DNA of 64,000 nucleotides, taken from Piezodorus guildinii. Lineage: Eukaryota > Arthropoda > Insecta > Hemiptera > Pentatomidae. The notes under the pieces are model-generated. The model was not told where the DNA came from, did no database searches, and saw nothing but the letters and a program-made list of their open reading frames with translations. Positions within the stretch are counted from its first letter, which is position 1. The number at the start of each line of letters is the position of its first letter. The stretch is from NCBI GenBank assembly GCA_023052935.1, contig CM041297.1, positions 88,422,021 to 88,486,020 of the forward strand, read 5' to 3'. Positions 20,001 through 28,651 of this stretch are shown here, piece after piece. Made by a program: the position numbers and the translations under genes.

Positions 20001-22458
20001 CCTTTGGGATCGCGAGTGTCAGGCTTCATTTGAGGAGTTAAAGAAGAAATTGAGTAGTGCGCCTATTCTAAGCTATCCACGTCCCGAGGGCAAGTTCATT
20101 CTTGACACAGATGCCAGCAACACTGCTATTGGAAGCGTCCTTTCCCAACTCCAAGACGGGGAAGAAAAGGTTATTGGGTACTTCAGCAAAGCACTGTCAG
20201 CTCCAGAACGCAACTACTGTGTCACAAGGAAAGAGCTTCTGGCAGTGGTTAAGTCCATAGAGCACTTTCATAAATACCTGTATGGAAGAAGATTTCTACT
20301 GAGAACGGACCACGCAGCTCTAATGTGGCTGCTGCGATTCAAGTCACCGGAGGGACAAGTTGCACGGTGGATCGAGCGCCTTCAGGAATATGACTTCGAA
20401 TCTGCTCATCGTTCTGGAACGAGTCACCGGAATGCGGATGCGCTCTCAAGGAGACCCTGTGACGGAGAATGCAAGCATTGTTCTCGACAAGAAGAAAAGC
20501 AAGCAACAGTGTTGCGGACTACGGTCGTTACCGACGGTTGGCAGGACACACAACTGGCAAAGGAACAGGACGAGGACCCGGACTTGAAACAAATAAGGGA
20601 ATGGAAGCTATCAGGCCAAAGGAGACCAAGCTGGCAGGATGTTGCTCCAATGTCGAAAAATATAAAAACCTATTGGGCTCAATGGAACTCCATTCTACTG
20701 GACAAAGGTCTGCTGAAACGAGCATTGGAGAACACAGAGGGAGATCAGCGGAGACTACAGCTCATCGTACCAAAGATTAAAGTGCCCGAAGTACTGAGGG
20801 AATTACATGATGGAGCATCTGGTGGCCACCTTGGAGTTCACCGGACATTAGAAAAGGTTCGTGAACGCTTTTACTGGGCAAACCTCAAGGACGATGTGTT
20901 AGATTGGTGCCGGCGGTGTGCAACTTGTGCCGCCTCTAATGGACCGATAAGGAAAAAGAAGGCACCTATGAAGAAATACAACGTAGGAGCACCATTCGAG
21001 AGAATAGCGGTAGACATCGCTGGCCCTTTTCCTGTGACAGATAATGGCAACCGATATATTCTCGTGGACATGGACTATTTTTCAAAGTGGGTGGAAGCTT
21101 ACGCCCTTTCGAATCAGGAGGCCGCCACGGTTGCAGATGTTCTCGTGAAGCAGCTCGTCAGTCGGTTTGGGGTGCCCATGGAACTTCATGCTGACCAAGG
21201 AAGAAACTTTGAGTCGGCAGTCTTCACCAGGATGTGCGAGGCTCTAGGAATACGGAAGACCAGAACGACGCCTCTTCACCCTCAGTCCGATGGCATGGTA
21301 GAGCGCATGAACAGGACGATGGGTCGATATTTGGCCAAGGTAGTTTCTGACCATCAGCGAGACTGGGACCAATATCTTCATCTGTTCCTGCTAGCCTATC
21401 GTAGTTCAGTCAATGAAACGACAGGGCAGACCCCCGCCAATGTCGTGTTCGGTAGAGAACTACGCTTGCCTTGCGATCTGAAATTCGGTTTCAAGCCTGA
21501 TGAGGAGGTCGCCGGAGAAGACTACGTCACGAACCTACGGAAGCGAATGAACACTATTCACGAGAAGGTTCGCACAAACATCCAGGGAGCAAGTGACAGA
21601 ATGAAGGAGCGTTACGACATCAAGGCAGAGAAAGGTGGTTTCCAACCTGGAGACTTGGTCTGGCTACACGATCCTCGAAGAAGGCAAGGCTACTCACCGA
21701 AGCTTCAAAACTCCTGGGACGGACCGTATGAGGTCATCAAGAGGATCAATGATGTCATCTATAGGATCAGGAAGCAGCCCAAAGGAAAACCCAAGGTAGT
21801 CCATTTCAACCGATTGGCTCCATACATGGGAAACCATGGCCCTACAGAGGAACAGCAAGTGAGGAACCTCACCGACAAGGACCTAACTCCCCATCCTAAG
21901 GCGCCAGACTCCCTTAGGGTAACGCAGACAGTTTACAGAGACATATTCTCGTTACCGGTAGACTATGCTCTAGCACATTGTGTCGCCGAACATCTGAGGA
22001 ATTCCCGGGGGATTGCGACGGTCTTCAGGAAGAAGTTCGCTGGAATTGAAGAGCTGGAACGCCAGGGACCAAGAGTTGGGAAGACTCTCCATCAAGAGCA
22101 TGAAGGCCGGCACCTGTTTTACTTGGTTACCAAGAGTTCATCAGAGCAGAAGCCGACATACGACACACTGCGCCGGAGTCTTGACGACCTGCGGAGAAAG
22201 CTTCTGGAACTGCGTGTCACCAAGCTCGCCATCCCGAAGTTGGGTTGTGGATACGATGGCCTGGAGTGGAGGATTGTCAGGAACATTGTAGAAGAGACGT
22301 TCGCCAACTCTGGAGTCATCATAACGGTATGCACGTTCAACCCCTGGAAAGACAAAACACCTACATCGGAGGAAGATCAGCATCGCTCAGCTTCTGCAAT
22401 CTGTGCTCTGGGGCAGAGCACGTCTAAGGAGGGGGTAGTGCTACGGTCAAGACAATGA
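17005..22458 (+). CDS. Gag-Pol polyprotein with N-terminal SAP-like domain and C-terminal TARG1-like macrodomain
   Basis: Single uninterrupted ORF of 1,817 residues from the ATG at 17005. In order: a SAP-like DNA-binding motif (about 6-42), a coiled coil of NVEKKLGNEL-type repeats (about 68-150), Gag, a CCHC zinc knuckle (C398, C401, H406, C411), protease DTGAT (D472), reverse transcriptase YLDD (887-890), RNase H (D1034), an HHCC integrase zinc domain (from H1268), integrase core D1337, D1397, E1433 (DDX35E) and a GPY/F module (1573-1575). After these comes about 150 residues (1640-1787) with the macrodomain signatures DIFSLPVDYALAHCV, YLVTK and LGCGYDGLEW. K1710 and D1751 match the spacing of human OARD1/TARG1 catalytic Lys84 and Asp125. 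Gag and Pol share one frame, so no frameshift is needed. The stop codon lies inside the 3' LTR. The macrodomain may remove or bind ADP-ribose; that role is inferred. Confidence 0.93.
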   Translation: MTSQSVRLNDLKVADLRRELEERDLDTSGTKSVLQQRLRQFFVDSGENPDEITFENDFSKLSATFKTELGNVEKKLGNVEKKLGNELDNVEKKLGNELGNVEKKLGNELSTVKNTLEAKLGNLETKLMESVDNKLADVESRLGEKVDSVENELRVRIEALEERMSNPPTIDTDQPSERSPHNTIPSANAGMPPTHNTIPLFDGKTPWEDYMTLFETAASIHGWSKETQASALCLALRGDALGVLQGMPMSERCNYSELMKRLEMRFGHRHMDQLYRSQLKNRVQKTNETLQEFEADIARLVRNAYPTVTDDVYESLAIDKFLDGLRDPETQQAVKLARPKTLGDALSQAMEFEAVRQSVRGHARVRAAEVEPNAAPTIEDIVAKVLEALRTRKKEIRCWSCGQLGHPRSKCPTRKPEKATGKLRRVDGKGQLSTRSIEGPRVAVRIATIGSKTNSFYVDGMVNGQLRSFLLDTGATMTILNPKAVNAKKISPTTWALRTATGQPAEVYGETVATFFIGGQRLEHRVLVAKIDEEVIFGMDLMIKYGIKLDMSRGVMTLGDEEVILRQGKDLYARVLLLEDTTLPARSQILTHGTINGRLPEGQCLLLEPGKHEEQEVGRGVLVARSLIKVGHTTPIRLMNLNSFPVTLKRGTPVGECTAATSVVRQLQRNPTEQRGLPEELKGFVEESCRELSPEQSEIVKRLITRWQDVFEISSGPRGRTNIVQHKIDTGDTKPIRQIPRRLPLAKRKDAEEIIKDMANDGVIEPSSSPWMSPVVLVKKKDGTTRFCVDYRLLNNATKKDSYPLPRIDDTLDTLEGCKLFSTLDLRSGYWQVGLAPEDKEKTAFSIGTGLWQFTVMPFGLCNAPATFERLMESVLRGLSWEICLVYLDDIIVLGKSFTHHLENLERVFERLRAANLKLNPKKCNLFRRQVNYLGHVVSDNGVAVDPEKITAITNWPAPRDKHQVRSFLGLCTYYRRYVKGFANIAKPLTRLTEEKRTFLWDRECQASFEELKKKLSSAPILSYPRPEGKFILDTDASNTAIGSVLSQLQDGEEKVIGYFSKALSAPERNYCVTRKELLAVVKSIEHFHKYLYGRRFLLRTDHAALMWLLRFKSPEGQVARWIERLQEYDFESAHRSGTSHRNADALSRRPCDGECKHCSRQEEKQATVLRTTVVTDGWQDTQLAKEQDEDPDLKQIREWKLSGQRRPSWQDVAPMSKNIKTYWAQWNSILLDKGLLKRALENTEGDQRRLQLIVPKIKVPEVLRELHDGASGGHLGVHRTLEKVRERFYWANLKDDVLDWCRRCATCAASNGPIRKKKAPMKKYNVGAPFERIAVDIAGPFPVTDNGNRYILVDMDYFSKWVEAYALSNQEAATVADVLVKQLVSRFGVPMELHADQGRNFESAVFTRMCEALGIRKTRTTPLHPQSDGMVERMNRTMGRYLAKVVSDHQRDWDQYLHLFLLAYRSSVNETTGQTPANVVFGRELRLPCDLKFGFKPDEEVAGEDYVTNLRKRMNTIHEKVRTNIQGASDRMKERYDIKAEKGGFQPGDLVWLHDPRRRQGYSPKLQNSWDGPYEVIKRINDVIYRIRKQPKGKPKVVHFNRLAPYMGNHGPTEEQQVRNLTDKDLTPHPKAPDSLRVTQTVYRDIFSLPVDYALAHCVAEHLRNSRGIATVFRKKFAGIEELERQGPRVGKTLHQEHEGRHLFYLVTKSSSEQKPTYDTLRRSLDDLRRKLLELRVTKLAIPKLGCGYDGLEWRIVRNIVEETFANSGVIITVCTFNPWKDKTPTSEEDQHRSASAICALGQSTSKEGVVLRSRQ
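17205..17335 (+). repeat. Tandem coding repeats (coiled coil)
   Basis: Near-identical units of 21 or 33 bp (GTAGAAAAGAAGTTAGG core) are repeated inside gag and encode NVEKKLGN(EL) heptad-like units. Their DNA-level identity suggests recent expansion, so unit number may vary between copies. Confidence 0.85.
22426..22438 (+). other. Polypurine tract of the gypsy element
   Basis: AAGGAGGGGGTAG sits directly before the 3' LTR. It is still within the Gag-Pol reading frame, which crosses the LTR boundary. Confidence 0.8.
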
Positions 22459-22988
22459 CGGGTGGACCACGCCTGGAGGGGCCTAGATGAGGCTAGAGAC
22501 TTCTGGACCTGGACAGTCCTCAAAGTGCCTGGAAAGGCCCACCGCCTTACCTGCGCCCGGGTCTAGAAGATTCGGCCGTGGTACAAATAGCGGTCCCCTG
22601 AGCCTGGGTGAGTCAGTCTTAATCCGGCTCAACAAGCATCTGGGATGTATCAGTGAACAGTGACAGTGAACAACTCGTGACAGTGTGACAGTGTAGTGAA
22701 ACTGTGTGTCAATATTGTGATAATCGGTCGGTGGGAAATTAGAAGACTGTAGTTTATATATAATTTATAGTTGTAAGTCTTAGAATAAGTCTAGCCGATT
22801 GTAAGTAGTTTATTCGTTAGGAATACCTCATTTTATATGTATACTGTTTAGTAGTAAGCTGGTAATTACATTATTATTGTTAATATAGTGGTTAGTAATC
22901 CCTTTGTATTTGTACATTCTGTATTTAATAGATATTTGTAATTTGTAAACTGGAGTAGTTCATTTCTCACACCCCGTAGCCCGTAACA
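22439..22988 (+). repeat. 3' LTR of the gypsy element
   Basis: It is 550 bp and appears identical to the 5' LTR. Its first 20 bases encode the last codons of the polyprotein and its TGA stop (22456-22458). It is followed by the TTAT target duplication. Confidence 0.95.
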
Positions 22989-23083
22989 TTATGGATCAGT
23001 TTCAATGTTAAGTTTAGTTCAACATATCAGAAGTTATTTATTTATTTTATTCTTTTAGTTATTTTACTCTTTTGTTTAAGCAT

Positions 23084-23285
23084 ATCTCCGAGATAAAATA
23101 CATGCTAACCTAATTGAATATCGCCGTCTAAGAAACAAGGCTAAAACAGCAATACGTACAGCGAAAAGGCAAACTTGGGAGGAGTTCGGCAAAAGTCTTG
23201 ATGGAAACCACCGAGAAAATTCCAAACGGTTTTGGCAGACAATAAAGTTCCTGAAAGGAAAACACAAAAAGCCAATTCGTTCATG
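23084..23285 (+). pseudogene. LINE fragment between endonuclease and RT
   Basis: A 66-codon open stretch encodes YLRDKIHANLIEYRRLRNK, AKRQTWEEFGKSL, then RFWQTIKFLKG, ending in TGA. The pattern of an R/K-rich helix, W-E-E-F and FW..IK.L..G is typical of the linker between endonuclease and reverse transcriptase in CR1/RTE/Jockey LINEs. No catalytic part is present. It abuts repeat copy 6. Confidence 0.6.
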
Positions 23286-23917
23286 AAAAATTTTGAATTT
23301 TATTTTGCACGTTTTAGAGACCCTGAGTGAAAATTACCAAGTCCCACAAAACGGTCTAAGGTGTGTGTGTGTGGTTAGTCTAGTTCCAACAGACTGGAAG
23401 TTAAACTTTATACTCCGTATTTTGTACCTTTTTATGACTTCATTAAACCATATTTATTAAACTCTCTATGTCAAAGTAAAATTAAATAGACTTAAACATC
23501 AATTAGGTTTTATCTTCTTTGAGATAACCTGAATCGAGGCAAAACTTGGCATTTAAACAAATGTCTGCCTCTGATGAGACTTTAATTTTATTGATTCGAA
23601 AAAATTAATGATGTCTCCTTGTTGGTGTTAATTAGGAAAGAGGAAATAAGAAGAATGAGTTTATAATATACCATTTGAAAGAGTTTAGAAAAATTAATAA
23701 TTAACTAATAAAGTCATATATATTATTAGAGGGTGACATAAAACCCAATCTTTATATATTTTTGCTTTTATTATATACAGATGTGTCTATGGTAAATAGA
23801 TAGAATTTCTTTGAAAACTTTTACTATTAATATTTTACAGTTGGTATAAATTTTAGACACATAAAATTTATTTCAAGCAATGAAGTAAGCGAAAGATATG
23901 TGGTGCGTGCACTAGAT
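23286..23917 (-). repeat. Copy 6 of the repeat family (truncated, diverged)
   Basis: Minus-strand copy ending at TGGTGCGTGCACTAGA-like sequence near 23917. It contains the shared CCAAGTCCCACAAAACGGTCT and TG-microsatellite region and lacks the other terminal core. It is more diverged than copies 2 and 3. Confidence 0.6.
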
Positions 23918-24130
23918 TTTTATATTTAATAAAATATTAATTTCTTATTTAGAAGGAAGATGGTCCACATTGGGGTCATGAAAAAAACAACAAAATGGTA
24001 TTAACTATTTATTACCAACCATTCTAACCCACATTGTATGTCTTCTTCTGGGAACCTTAAGCTGCAGTAGATTGGAATAGACTGCTGTTCCTCATTCAAT
24101 ATTTTCCTAACTGCTGTACTTTGAGGTGAT

Positions 24131-24165
24131 CTGATGAAGATCTACTTGTAGGTCGAAACATTGGC
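24131..24165 (+). ncRNA. Hammerhead-like structured motif (candidate)
   Basis: CTGATGA (24131-24137) plus one A, a 7-bp hairpin (GATCTAC / GTAGGTC, 24139-24154), then GAAA (24155-24158) and CATTGGC. The order CUGAUGA, stem, GAAA is that of a hammerhead ribozyme core, as reported in Penelope-like elements. The extra base before the stem and the lack of an obvious stem I argue against a functional ribozyme. A second example of the same layout is at 54312-54346. Confidence 0.3.
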
Positions 24166-24414
24166 AATGAGTAGTCAGGGCTATTTCACTGTTTTTCTTC
24201 ACCATCTGAACTATATTTCTTCTGGATTTCCAAACAGTGTACTATTTTTATTAATTAATTTCTAATACTTGATAAACTAAGAATGTTAAAACAAAAACCT
24301 CTTCTTAAGAAATAACTAATATATCTTATAACCCTAAGGCTCTTGAGGCTCTGGATATGCTCATGAATATATCTACTTTTGAACATAATATTGGACTGAT
24401 AGTGAAGTTAACAT

Positions 24415-24806
24415 GGACATGGACCATGGCAAAGGAGATGTATCAGAGGTTGGCCACAATTGAGCGAAGGATACTCAGAAAGATTTTTGGACTGATGTTC
24501 ATTGGTGGAGAGTAGAGGAGAAGGAAAACACAAGATTTAAGTGTAATCAAGCGACATCGCCTAAGATGGGCTGGACATGGGGCCAGGATGGAGGAGCATG
24601 AAACTCCTAAAAGATTATAGACTGAAATAGTCCGGGGCCGGAGGATAGTTGGCCGTCCCCGCCTTCGATGGACTGACCGTGTGGTTGTGGATGCGAGGAA
24701 TTTAGGTGTTCACAACTGGATGACTGCAGCACAGGACAGAAACATCTGGAGTTTGCTGGTTGAGGAGGCCTGGACGTGTCAACGTGTTGTAGCGCCAAAC
24801 CAATAA
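24415..24806 (+). mobile_element. 5'-truncated RTE-like LINE tail
   Basis: The tail encodes LATIERRILRKIFG, IKRHRLRWAGHGARMEEHE and GRPRLRWTDRVVVDARNLGV, the C-terminal region of RTE-type LINE proteins. One in-frame TAG lies near 24617. It is flanked by AGTGAAGTTAACAT at 24401-24414 and 24807-24820, a 14-bp TSD, and has no long poly(A) tail. It is non-functional. Confidence 0.8.
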
Positions 24807-25210
24807 AGTGAAGTTAACATCCATGAATATTGAAAGTAGGAGTTGTATTCCCGTCCCTTCAAGTACCAATGCCTTATGGCTCTTTTTGTGTTTATTATTC
24901 TAAAGGACCAATTTTCGTCAAGAAAAAGGTAGGTGTAAACATTAATGTATTATGAGAAGAGTCTTTTATTTTGTTATGGTTTGTAAGGCACCTAACTAAA
25001 ATACTAAGTTTCAATAGTTGAGTATATTCTAGCCCTCAGGAAATATACAGAAGAGAGGGGAGTGAACTTAATTAAGAAAAACATTAATCCTTTTCTTCTC
25101 AGAGGAATGCTGTAAAATTATCAATATCTGATCCCTTTATAAAGTGCTACTTTTCTGATGGTTTATGTCAGCCTCTATAATGTGGGTAGCCAAATAGGAA
25201 AAAAAGCTAG

Positions 25211-25602
25211 CAGTTGAGTGTGATCTCGGCCTAATCACCTTTATGCACAGTCGTCAGCCTAGAAACAGTACGAATCTCTATATGTACTCAGCCCAAGACC
25301 CTTTGTGGGTTGTACAGGTTCAGGTTAATTGTATTGTACTTAAGACCATGCTTAATTGCCATTTTTATTATATTGAAAATGGAGAAAATGAGCCTACTAA
25401 TCCTATTAAAATTTGGCATGTGTAATTACAGATAGTTTTTAAATATCCTAGAAGGGTCATCTCTATGAAAAAAAAACAAAAACAAACCTGTTCCTCTACA
25501 ACCCAAGGGCCTTGGGCTCAGTACATATAGAAGAGATTTGTACTGTTTCTAGGCCAACAGCTGTGCAATGAGGTAATTAGGCCGAGATCACACTCAGCCA
25601 CC
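25211..25602. repeat. Foldback element with ~110-bp arms
   Basis: The left arm (about 25211-25322) includes GAGTGTGATCTCGGCCTAAT and GTCAGCCTAGAAACAGTACG. The right arm (about 25486-25602) is its imperfect reverse complement, including TACTGTTTCTAGGCCAACAG and ATTAGGCCGAGATCACACTC. The roughly 160-bp spacer is AT-rich. It is non-coding. It could be a MITE or two inverted SINE copies. Confidence 0.7.
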
Positions 25603-27623
25603 AGGTATTTTCCTGTAAAACTCCATCAAGACAATGAGGAGGTTAAAAAATACAAAAGTTAAGATTTGAAATGTTTTAATAATTACTATGTACAACAGAA
25701 ATGTTGTAAAAAATATGTACATACATATCAGTAATTAAGATAAGTTAGAATATAAATAAGAATAAATTATAATTACATGATATCTATTATTTATACAAGA
25801 TTGGTAGAGGGGATTAAAAAAAAAAATGTTCATAAGGTACAACTTGTCACTACACAACTTTCAACATATTGTTCCCCCTCCCGGAAGATATATGTGCATA
25901 ATATAGTTCATATTTTTTATTTTATTTTTTTGCAGTAATTATTTTTCATTTTTTTTAACTTCAAATACAAGTTGTATGAACTATGTCCGACATTCTTCAT
26001 TTCTTAATTCTTATGATAATTGATTTTATAAAATGTAGAACAGCATATTTATTGGCACAAGTTAGGAATTGTTGCCTCATTTAATTATTATAAAAAGACA
26101 TTCCTTTTTATACCATTAAACATATGTTAGACACTTTCCAAGATCATTTATAGAATATAATTATATTCGTAGACAACCTACTATGTTTTTTTATCCAATC
26201 ATTACTGTTTAAAGCATCTAAAATTGAATAAATTAATTGATTTTAAATGAAAATATAAAATATTATTTTGATTTTACACTCATAAAAACCTTAACAACAA
26301 AACCTAACTTATGTTATTTTTAGTTTTTACAAATTTTGAAATAACAAAATATAATAAAATAAGGTATTCATGGTTTTCTTTAACCATTTCTTAAAAATAT
26401 CTCTTCATTCATTGAGAAGAGTGTTTAATAATAATGTAAAAGTGCATTCCTATTATAAGCTTCTTTTGTATTTATTTTTTTTATAAAAAATTACATTCAG
26501 TAATTATATATTATATTATATAAACTTCTATAAGAAAAATAATTGTTCTATCATTCCTCACATCTCTATAGCTTAATGTAAAACGAAAAAGTGTTAGAAT
26601 TTCTAATTTAGGTTGAAAATAAGTTAGAAAATCAACAAACTGCTTCATAATTTATTTTTATTAACAAAATCGCTTGGAGTTAAGTATTAAAATGTATAAC
26701 ATTGTTTGACTAGAATATAGAAAAGTGTTTTGGAAAACTTTAGGGTGGACTTAAAACGCATTTATTACTGTCCAAAATTATTTTACCTTTATGCTTATTT
26801 CTTTGAAATCTTTGAGTAAAAGTAAGTCATAAAATTTTATTTCTAACAGCCTATTTTTTTCTTCAATATTTTGGAACTTGGAGTGACCATTGGCCATCCT
26901 GTGATTCAGATCTAAACCCTATAATATCAATAGTATGAGTTGTAAAGATGGGACCCTCACTTAATCAAATTAGTCAGAAAATTGATAATATTATTAAAAA
27001 AAATAATGAAATATATCTTCATAATAATAATAAATAAAAGTACATAATACACAAATGTACAACTATATATTATAAAAGTAAAATATGTTTTTGTAAAACA
27101 TTATTCCTGCAACACAGCTATATATTTCTGAAAAAAATTGTTTAAAATAATATACTTCTATTTTGTGAATTGAGATATTAAAAAAAACATTTAAAATTTT
27201 CATTAAGCTTTAAACAGCTTAAATTAATTTTTTTTTTGTATCATTTGTATTATTACCTTCTGGAAATTATTTAAAATGATAACACAATAGAGTAGTAATG
27301 ATTCTTGTTATGAGCACAAAATAAAAAAAAAGTTTAAATTAAATAAATTATAAACAGAAAAGAAGCTTATAATAAATCACATATTGTATAGAATAGTTGT
27401 TTGTTTATAATTTAATATGTCCTTTCAATAAAATAGAATACGCCTTCATTTCCTGATTTAATACAACACGTAAAAAAAACAAAAAAAATTATATTCAGTC
27501 TAAAAGTGATACTTCTGCACAGTATTTAAATATGGATTATTCGGAGAGATCCTAAAACCACCTCTAACTCTTTTGATAACCTGAAAGTCTTCAGGCCTTG
27601 TACTGTACGTTCGGGGCACACTG
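25603..27623. other. AT-rich stretch downstream of the host gene
   Basis: No other gene was found. The 3' UTR of the minus-strand host gene should lie in the upper part. A minus-strand ATTAAA (27416-27411) about 208 bp past the stop is a possible but unproven polyadenylation signal. Confidence 0.4.
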
Positions 27624-27775
27624 TTATGATGATTTCTTCACTTTGCTCTCTTGTATTTCTATTAACGTAGGATTCTTAGAAAATGCTTTTGGTAGGTTAA
27701 ATGATGAGTTGTCAACAAGATCCTCTTCCTTAACTGGTTTTAGTAAAATCAGTCCTGCCTGTAGTCCTTTTGGAA
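27624..27775 (-). CDS. Host secreted-protein gene, terminal coding exon
   Basis: The acceptor TTCAG ends at 27776. The exon opens with two bases that complete a split Val codon (G+TT), giving a 49-residue tail before TAA at 27626-27624. The tail starts PKGLQAGLILLKPVKEEDLV and ends in a Lys/Ser-rich stretch. Other frames of this segment contain early stops, and the phase matches the donor at 31603. It is the C terminus of the protein described under exon 36944-37180. Confidence 0.8.
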
Positions 27776-27970
27776 CTGAAAAATATTAAATATCGCAGAT
27801 TATCTATGTGGGAACAATAAATAAATTTGAAAGCATGTTACACTTTAATAACATACACCGTAATAAATTAAGTAACGTAATATTTATACCAGATTATTAT
27901 GTTATTTATCTATTCTAGAAATATTCCTAGTGGATAATAATAAAATTAACTATGTCATGGCTTAAATTAT

Positions 27971-28420
27971 CAACGGTTCTTTACGGATGTGAAACGTGGC
28001 CGCTTACTTTGAAGGATGAACAACGGCTTAAGGTTTTCGAAAATAAGGTATTGCGTAAAATATTTGGTCCAAAGAGAGATGAGGCCACTGGGGAGTTTAG
28101 AATGTTGCATAACGCGGAATTGCGGAACTTGCATCCTGTGAATATAATTGAGCTGATTGCATCGCGGAGACTCAAATGGGCGAGTAAAGTTGTTGGGCTC
28201 GATGACGAGCGGATTCCGAGAAAGTTGGTATTTGCTGATCCGACTGGTAGGCGTCCGAAAGGTAGGCCGAAGCGGAGATGGGAGGATTGCGTTAAGGCTG
28301 ATCTCGGGAGCTTGGGCTTGAATGGTGAGCATTGGACGAGTCTGTGTAGGCGGAATTTGGTGGTATCGGCATCGAACCTTCGGGTTCGCTAAGCCTATTA
28401 TTATTATTATTATTATTATT
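27971..28420 (+). mobile_element. 5'-truncated RTE LINE tail in a host intron
   Basis: The frame encodes TVLYGCETWPLTLKDEQRL, IIELIASRRLKWASKVVG and GRPKRRWEDCVKADLGSLGL, the C-terminal region of RTE-clade LINE proteins, with a stop at 28390-28392. The 3' end is a (TTA)n tail, typical of RTE elements. ATGGCTTAAATTAT occurs at 27957-27970 and 28421-28434 (14-bp TSD). It lies in the last intron of the host gene, about 180 bp upstream of the terminal exon in gene orientation, inserted antisense to the gene. Confidence 0.9.
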
Positions 28421-28651
28421 ATGGCTTAAATTATAAAGGAATATTGACTATGAAATCAAGGGCAACAAAATTGGGAAAGAAATGATATAACATATAACTT
28501 CACTGCAGTCAACCAGTATATACAGCTCTATAGGATGAAATTGGCAAGTATATGACTGATGGGGCAGATATGAGAAAAGATATTCTCTCTGATAAAGATA
28601 GGAATAAAATAATATTTACAATTAAAGGGATAAAGCCAATTCACCCTAGTA

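Larger units (their letters stand above)
16371..22988 (+). mobile_element. Complete Ty3/gypsy LTR retrotransposon with a C-terminal macrodomain
   Basis: It has two 550-bp LTRs (TGCTACGG...GTAACA) that look identical base for base, flanked by the 4-bp TSD TTAT at 16367-16370 and 22989-22992. The internal region has a primer-binding site, a single gag-pol ORF and a polypurine tract. GC content is clearly higher than in the AT-rich flanks. The element sits in a LINE pseudogene (15625-16366). Identical LTRs, the intact ORF and a perfect TSD indicate recent insertion. No envelope-like ORF is present. The domain order (Gag, protease, RT, RNase H, integrase) places it in Ty3/gypsy; the clade was not determined. 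Confidence 0.95.

Noticed and set aside
17013..22427. Many antisense and out-of-frame open frames across the gypsy element
   Set aside because: They mirror the codon usage of the 1,817-residue Gag-Pol and have no domain features.
16371..22988. Endogenous retrovirus with envelope
   Set aside because: No third ORF, signal peptide or membrane segment lies between integrase and the LTR. The extra C-terminal domain is a macrodomain.
24131..24165. Confident hammerhead ribozyme
   Set aside because: There is an extra base before stem II and no clear stem I pairing, so only a candidate motif is claimed.
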